From: Pseudomonadota bacterium
GTDB taxonomy: Bacteria; Pseudomonadota; Alphaproteobacteria; Sphingomonadales; Sphingomonadaceae
NCBI GenBank assembly: GCA_023424095.1
Contig: JAFAEG010000048.1
Location: forward strand, 1-10,258
DNA: 10,258 nucleotides
Direction: 5' to 3'
In this document: positions 7,018 through 10,258 of the stretch, piece by piece
Position numbering within the stretch: position 1 is the stretch's first letter
Layout: every line of letters starts with the position of its first letter
Position numbers and translations under genes: made by a program
The notes under the pieces: model-generated
The model's input: the letters and a program-made list of their open reading frames with translations, nothing else
Database searches by the model: none
Told to the model about the DNA's origin: nothing

Positions 7018-8024
7018 GCGGCGAGCTGCTGCGCAGCAGCCGGCTGCCTTCCGGTGGCCGGCTGCGCGCTCATCCGCGCGTGAATCTCGCCAAGCGTCGT
7101 GAAGCGCCCGCCCAGACGATCGCGGAAATAGGTCAGCACTTCGGCGATCGCGGCGACGAACTCCGCCACCTGCACGTCATTGCCCGTATAGGGCGTGTGG
7201 CCGGGGGCGAGGCTGGGGCTGTGATAGACCAGGCTGAAAGTTTGCCGCCCCTGCCGCAACAGGGCGTCGAGCAGGCGGCATTGCTCCGCCGCGCTGATCC
7301 CCTCCGGAGTCAGCCGCGAGCGCGCCACCAGGCGGCTGCGCGCCAGCATGCCCGGAATGCGCAACCCGTTCGCCCGCTCACTGTCGAACAGGCGCGAGAA
7401 GAGCCGGCCGGCGACCGGCACCGCGCCGAAATAGCCCGTCGTCACCGGCACTTCGAGCAGCCCCGCGTCGCGGTCGAGCCAAACCGGTTCGTCCGGCGCG
7501 CGGCGGAAATCGGGGCCGCCGTCGGCGCGCAGGTCGCTGCGCGGCAGCATGCTGCAATCGACCTGATAGCCATGCTGGGCGAGGATCCGGGCGGTGTTGC
7601 GGCCGAAACCATAGCGCCCGGCCTTGAACACCTTCGGCTTGCGCCCGAACGCCGCCTCGAGCGCATCGGTCAGCGCGCCGACCTTGGCATGTTCGAGTTC
7701 CTCGGGAAGATTGCACTCGTAGCTGTTGAAAGAGCAGACTTCCTCGCGATGCGGTGGCGTCACCCAGGGATGCAGATGGGCGCCGATCTCGGCCCGCCCG
7801 TCATCCTGCAGCCGCTTGAGATAAGCGACCGCGACCGGATCGCAGGCGACGGGATAGGTGCAGACATAGGTCGGCACGATACCCATCTCGTCGTAAATGG
7901 CCTGCGCCCGCGCCTGCGCCGGGATGGAACGGGTCGCGGTGGCGATCCGGTCGAACGGCTTGGTCCAGTCGAACTCCTCCTCGGTGTCGACCACGACGAG
8001 CAATTCGGGCTGGCGGCCACTCAA
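7014..8024 (-). CDS. Polysaccharide deacetylase-like (NodB-type) protein
   Basis: The product (336 residues) resembles NodB/CE4-fold carbohydrate deacetylases of the kind found in exopolysaccharide and envelope gene clusters. Visible motifs in order are VVVDTEEEFDW (10-20, replacing the canonical TFDD motif 1), EIGAHLHPW (79-87, giving H83 and H85 in place of HxxxH), KAGRYGFG (134-141, the conserved arginine motif) and LVYHSPSLAPGH (265-276, the late histidine motif). The metal site is therefore plausible but not canonical, so activity on an N-acetyl or other acyl-sugar is inferred. No signal peptide is seen, which suggests a cytoplasmic location or a cytoplasmic substrate. The start is TTG in TTGA (8024-8021), overlapping the oxygenase stop. 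DTEEE follows too closely for any later start to keep motif 1. It is the last gene seen in a three-gene operon. Its alanine/glutamine-rich C-terminus is encoded by overlapping palindromes. Confidence 0.8.
   Translation of the reverse strand: MSGRQPELLVVVDTEEEFDWTKPFDRIATATRSIPAQARAQAIYDEMGIVPTYVCTYPVACDPVAVAYLKRLQDDGRAEIGAHLHPWVTPPHREEVCSFNSYECNLPEELEHAKVGALTDALEAAFGRKPKVFKAGRYGFGRNTARILAQHGYQVDCSMLPRSDLRADGGPDFRRAPDEPVWLDRDAGLLEVPVTTGYFGAVPVAGRLFSRLFDSERANGLRIPGMLARSRLVARSRLTPEGISAAEQCRLLDALLRQGRQTFSLVYHSPSLAPGHTPYTGNDVQVAEFVAAIAEVLTYFRDRLGGRFTTLGEIHARMSAQPATGRQPAAAQQLAA
7025..7065. repeat. Overlapping palindromes at the convergent gene junction
   Basis: GCTGCTGCGCAGCAGC (7025-7040) is a perfect 16-base palindrome. 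GCAGCCGG (7036-7043) pairs perfectly with CCGGCTGC (7058-7065), sharing bases with the first. They lie just past the M28 peptidase stop and inside the last codons of the deacetylase. They may help end transcription from both sides, although no T-run follows on either strand. Confidence 0.6.
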
Positions 8025-8872
8025 GAATTGCGTCCGATCCGGCCAGCCTTGGCGATGGCGCGATAGCCGATCGACTTCAGCCGATTGCTGTCCGGGAAGC
8101 GCCCCGGCGCACGCGGCCGAATCCCCGCCTTGCGCAGAATGTGGTTCATCCGCCGGGCATATTCCTCGTCATAGCTCCATTCGGAACGCCAGGTGATCGA
8201 CAGCGAGATCGACACATCCGGGCCGTTCTGGACCCAATGCGGCGCCTTCACCGGCACATAGACCGCCTTGCCGGGCGTCAGCGCGAACGGCCGCCCCTCC
8301 GGCGCCAGTTCGTCGCGCCAGGGCAGGTTGCGGTGGCCGCCATTGTGGAAGCGCTCATGCTCGACCCCCGCGACCACGTCCTCGTCGTCGGCGGCAAAGA
8401 TGGTCATCACCTTGCTGCCCCGGATCTGCAGCAGGATGTTATGCTCCGGATCGAAGTGGAAGGGCGTGACCGAGCCGGGCGAGGAGATGAAGATGAAGCC
8501 CTCGCGCTTCAGCATCTCGCCGGTCGAATCCCGCACTGCCGGGGCGACGTCGGCCAGCACGTCGTGCAGCAGGCCGCGATAGGCCTCGTCCTGCTCGATG
8601 AACTTCAGCACCATCCACGAGCCGCATTCCTCGATGCTGCGGATGGTATCGGCGACGGACAGGCCGTTGGACGGGGTATCGGCGGGATCGAGCCCGACCG
8701 GCACGTCGCCGCGATTATATTCGGCGTCGACGGGGCGGATGCGCCCGGCCAGCGCGGCCAGCGCGTCGAGCTTCAGCAGCGGGTGATCGACCAGGTCGTG
8801 GTCCAGCAACGTCGGCTGCTCGGGATAGGCATCCCGCAAGGTCTTCAACGCGGTCTCGGGAAATGCGCTCAC
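8021..8872 (-). CDS. JmjC/cupin_8-type Fe(II)/2-oxoglutarate oxygenase
   Basis: The product (283 residues) has the double-stranded beta-helix core of cupin_8/JmjC-like dioxygenases. The iron-binding facial triad is complete: H139 and D141 in VTPFHFD (135-141), and H212 in VKAPHWVQNG (208-217). T136 and K154 stand at the same offsets from the first histidine (-3 and +15) as the 2-oxoglutarate-contacting Thr196 and Lys214 of human FIH, and N145 also fits (+6, as FIH Asn205). It is therefore probably an active hydroxylase using O2 and 2-oxoglutarate, not just a structural cupin; relatives are sometimes labelled transcriptional regulators without a DNA-binding domain. The substrate is unknown; a protein side chain or a lipid/sugar precursor is possible. 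The start is GTG in GTGA (8872-8869), overlapping the acyltransferase stop, with a strong ribosome site, GAGGGAGAG, five bases upstream. It is the middle gene of the operon. No signal peptide is seen, so it should be cytoplasmic. Confidence 0.85.
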   Translation of the reverse strand: MSAFPETALKTLRDAYPEQPTLLDHDLVDHPLLKLDALAALAGRIRPVDAEYNRGDVPVGLDPADTPSNGLSVADTIRSIEECGSWMVLKFIEQDEAYRGLLHDVLADVAPAVRDSTGEMLKREGFIFISSPGSVTPFHFDPEHNILLQIRGSKVMTIFAADDEDVVAGVEHERFHNGGHRNLPWRDELAPEGRPFALTPGKAVYVPVKAPHWVQNGPDVSISLSITWRSEWSYDEEYARRMNHILRKAGIRPRAPGRFPDSNRLKSIGYRAIAKAGRIGRNS

Positions 8873-10062
8873 GCAGTCTCTCCCTCGGGTTTTTGCGAAC
8901 GGCGCCCGCGTGCGACGGCGGCGAAATCCTCAAGCTTGCGGGCAGCGAAGTGCGACAGGCGGCGGCGACGGCCAGCCAGCGGCACGGTGACTCGCACGAT
9001 CGTCCGCCGCTCGGTCCAGAAGCTGTCGATCATCGGATGGTTTTCGGACGCGCAACTGTCCATCCAGGCGACATCGTCGCGCTCGAGGATGGCCAGATTG
9101 TCGCGCTGCACCAGCACGCCCGGCGAGAAGCGCGCGAAGCGCTCGTCGAAGGCGGTCTTGAACGAGAAGCTGCCCGGCGGCGTGATGAAATTGACCAGCA
9201 TCGCGATCGGCCGCGCATCCAGTTCGAGCGCGACGATCTGCAGTCGCCCCGCGGCATCGGCCCCCGCCAGAGCGTCGCGGAAGAAGGCGTCTGTTTCCGC
9301 CGTCGCGTTCAAGGCGGAGCCTTCCCGGCCCTTCCAGCCCGACCCTTCGAGCTGCAGGAAGGCGTCGCACCACAGGACCAGATCGTCGCCGGGGGCAAAG
9401 CGGCGAGCGCTGAGCTGGCCCTCCTCGCTCAGGCGATTACCGAGCCGTGCCAATTCCTTGCGCTTCTTCTTTCGCACCGCTTGTTCATAATAAGCGTCGG
9501 GCGAAAGCTCGCTCTGCAGCAGCGCCCGGGTCTCGCGATAGGCGATGTGCGTCGGCCGCCAGAGCGCCGTCGCGACCGCGCCCAGCGCCGCGTGCAGCGG
9601 ACCGTTTTCGGTCAGATCGCGCAAATGCAGGAAGCCCGGCGCCCAGCCCTCGCCGTCGAGACCGGTCAGCAAGGCGCGCCAGAAATCATGCTCGCGCCCG
9701 GCGGCGACCAGGGGCGCGCCGAAGAAATGATGATGGTGCCGCCAATTCTGCACGAAGCGCACCGGCACGCGGCCATAGCCCTGCTCCACGACGAGCGGCA
9801 GGACGCCGATCAGCGTGTCGCTGTCGCGCACCTCCGCCAGCCGGATCGGTGCCTCGGCGAGATGGCGGACGGAGGCGGCGACGAACCAGGGTTCGGCAAA
9901 GGCGTTGGGCTCGCTGGCATGATCGGCCAGCGCGAACCATTCGCCCCGCAACGCCTCGATCCGCTCGGCGGCCAGGGGGAAGGACACGCGCAGCCCGGCG
10001 GCTTCCACGCGCGACCCGTCGCCCGCAGACTCAACACGAATCGCCGCTGTGGCAGCCTGCAT
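8869..10062 (-). CDS. GNAT-fold acyltransferase, CelD/BcsL (Acetyltransf_6) type
   Basis: From the ATG at 10062 the product is 397 residues. It matches the family once named for cellulose biosynthesis (CelD/BcsL), with two GNAT-like halves related to FemAB. Landmarks are EPNAFAEPWF (51-60), the basic coiled segment VRKKKRKELARL (196-207), LEGSGWKGREGSAL (238-251), the strand pair around IAMLVNFI (286-293) and the final SPGVLVQRDNL helix (313-323), where the acyl-donor fold is completed. It would transfer an acyl group, probably from acyl-CoA or acyl-ACP, to an amine; the acceptor is unknown. Envelope glycan N-acylation fits the deacetylase downstream. N-acylation of a sphingoid base is an alternative, because Caulobacter ceramide synthase is a GNAT-type protein. 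The open frame continues 43 codons further upstream to 10191, but that part translates the intergenic repeat and is rejected as coding. It is the first gene of a three-gene operon and its stop overlaps the next start by 4 bases. Confidence 0.85.
   Translation of the reverse strand: MQAATAAIRVESAGDGSRVEAAGLRVSFPLAAERIEALRGEWFALADHASEPNAFAEPWFVAASVRHLAEAPIRLAEVRDSDTLIGVLPLVVEQGYGRVPVRFVQNWRHHHHFFGAPLVAAGREHDFWRALLTGLDGEGWAPGFLHLRDLTENGPLHAALGAVATALWRPTHIAYRETRALLQSELSPDAYYEQAVRKKKRKELARLGNRLSEEGQLSARRFAPGDDLVLWCDAFLQLEGSGWKGREGSALNATAETDAFFRDALAGADAAGRLQIVALELDARPIAMLVNFITPPGSFSFKTAFDERFARFSPGVLVQRDNLAILERDDVAWMDSCASENHPMIDSFWTERRTIVRVTVPLAGRRRRLSHFAARKLEDFAAVARGRRSQKPEGETA
8878..8886 (-). promoter_or_regulatory. 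Strong ribosome binding site for the oxygenase GTG start
   Basis: The minus strand reads GAGGGAGAG, five bases, then GTG (8872-8870). It lies inside the end of the acyltransferase gene and supports the GTG as the real start in the GTGA overlap. Confidence 0.65.
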
Positions 10063-10128
10063 GCGCCCGAAACTCTCTCTACCCCGAGCGCGCTCTACGC
10101 TCGGATCGGTAAAGGAAGTGTGGGCTTC
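10063..10128. promoter_or_regulatory. Leader of the acyltransferase operon with a hairpin
   Basis: The perfect stem CCGAGCG (10084-10090)/CGCTCGG (10098-10104) with a 7-base loop lies about 20 bases upstream of the acyltransferase ATG, on the transcribed leader. On the minus strand it is followed by GGGGTAGAGAGAG, whose AGAGAG is a weak, distant ribosome site. No convincing -35/-10 pair was found between the ATG and the repeat, so the promoter may lie in or beyond the repeat. Confidence 0.4.
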
Positions 10129-10183
10129 AAAATCCTCCCCAGCATTTGCGGGGGAGGGGGACCGCCGAAGGCGGTGGAGGGGC
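10129..10183 (+). repeat. Two-hairpin dispersed repeat, copy 2
   Basis: The plus strand reads AAAATCC, stem CCTCCCC/GGGGAGG (10134-10140 and 10151-10157), the GGGGACC linker, stem ACCGCC/GGCGGT (10161-10166 and 10170-10175, loop GAA), then GGAGGGGC. Order, linkers and flanks match copy 1 at 26-82, which is in the opposite orientation. The second stem differs in sequence from copy 1 but still pairs perfectly. It lies upstream of the acyltransferase operon, antisense to it. Confidence 0.75.
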
Positions 10184-10205
10184 GTGAGCAAAGCGAACGG
10201 TCTTT

Positions 10206-10229
10206 CCGCCCGCGCAAGAGCGCGGGCGG
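10206..10229. repeat. GC-rich perfect hairpin
   Basis: CCGCCCGCGC (10206-10215) pairs perfectly with GCGCGGGCGG (10220-10229) around the loop AAGA. It is preceded by TCTTT on the plus strand, so a minus-strand transcript would have A residues, not U, after the stem. It is not a normal terminator in either direction and is probably another intergenic palindrome. Confidence 0.65.
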
Positions 10230-10234
10230 GGCCG

Positions 10235-10258
10235 CCCCCCCCCCCGGGGGGGGGGGGG
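10235..10258. other. Terminal C-run followed by G-run
   Basis: Eleven C (10235-10245) are followed directly by thirteen G to the end of the window. It forms a perfect homopolymer palindrome at the very last base and has the look of a contig end or sequencing artefact, not of a biological element. Confidence 0.6.

Noticed and set aside
8141..9490. Long plus-strand open frame (449 codons) opposite the oxygenase and acyltransferase
   Set aside because: It spans two real opposite-strand genes and their overlap, with no family resemblance.
10063..10191. 43-codon N-terminal extension of the acyltransferase
   Set aside because: These codons translate the dispersed repeat and the leader hairpin, and the peptide has no family match. 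The ATG at 10062 is preferred.

Overview
The window is compact, GC-rich chromosomal DNA that reads best as a member of the Sphingomonadales (Alphaproteobacteria). This rests on the CysS, CvpA, trigger factor and M28 peptidase sequences, the alanine/arginine-rich coding style, the dispersed hairpin repeats and the tRNA promoter style. The genus cannot be fixed by eye. Eight protein genes and one tRNA gene fill almost all of it, and there is no sign of phage, transposase, CRISPR or rRNA.

Layout from left to right. Positions 1-84 hold a two-hairpin dispersed repeat that abuts the cysS stop codon. A minus-strand pair, cvpA then cysS, overlaps by 4 bases. A 222-base gap follows, then a minus-strand family 2 glycosyltransferase with two C-terminal membrane helices. 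An elaborate inverted-repeat spacer separates it from tig (trigger factor), which has an unusual histidine-rich and lysine/alanine-rich tail. Upstream of tig, on the same strand, is tRNA-Leu(UAG) with encoded CCA and a recognisable promoter. On the plus strand, divergent from the tRNA, is an exported M28-family zinc aminopeptidase. It converges, with a 4-base overlap, on a three-gene minus-strand operon. In order of transcription the operon encodes a GNAT-fold acyltransferase of the CelD/BcsL type, a JmjC/cupin_8-type Fe(II)/2-oxoglutarate oxygenase and a NodB-like polysaccharide deacetylase. Both operon junctions are stop/start overlaps with non-ATG starts (GTGA and TTGA). The right end carries a second, opposite copy of the two-hairpin repeat, another GC-rich hairpin and a terminal C-run/G-run that looks like a contig-end artefact.

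How it works together. The left two-thirds is housekeeping: aminoacylation, protein folding, a tRNA, a membrane protein and a membrane-anchored sugar transferase. The most interesting unit is the acyltransferase-oxygenase-deacetylase operon. Its three enzyme classes could build and trim one acylated, hydroxylated envelope molecule. The substrate is unknown, and the idea rests on family membership and tight coupling only. Other points of note are a low-GC insertion near the C-terminus of CysS and the two repeat copies, whose stems differ by compensatory changes.
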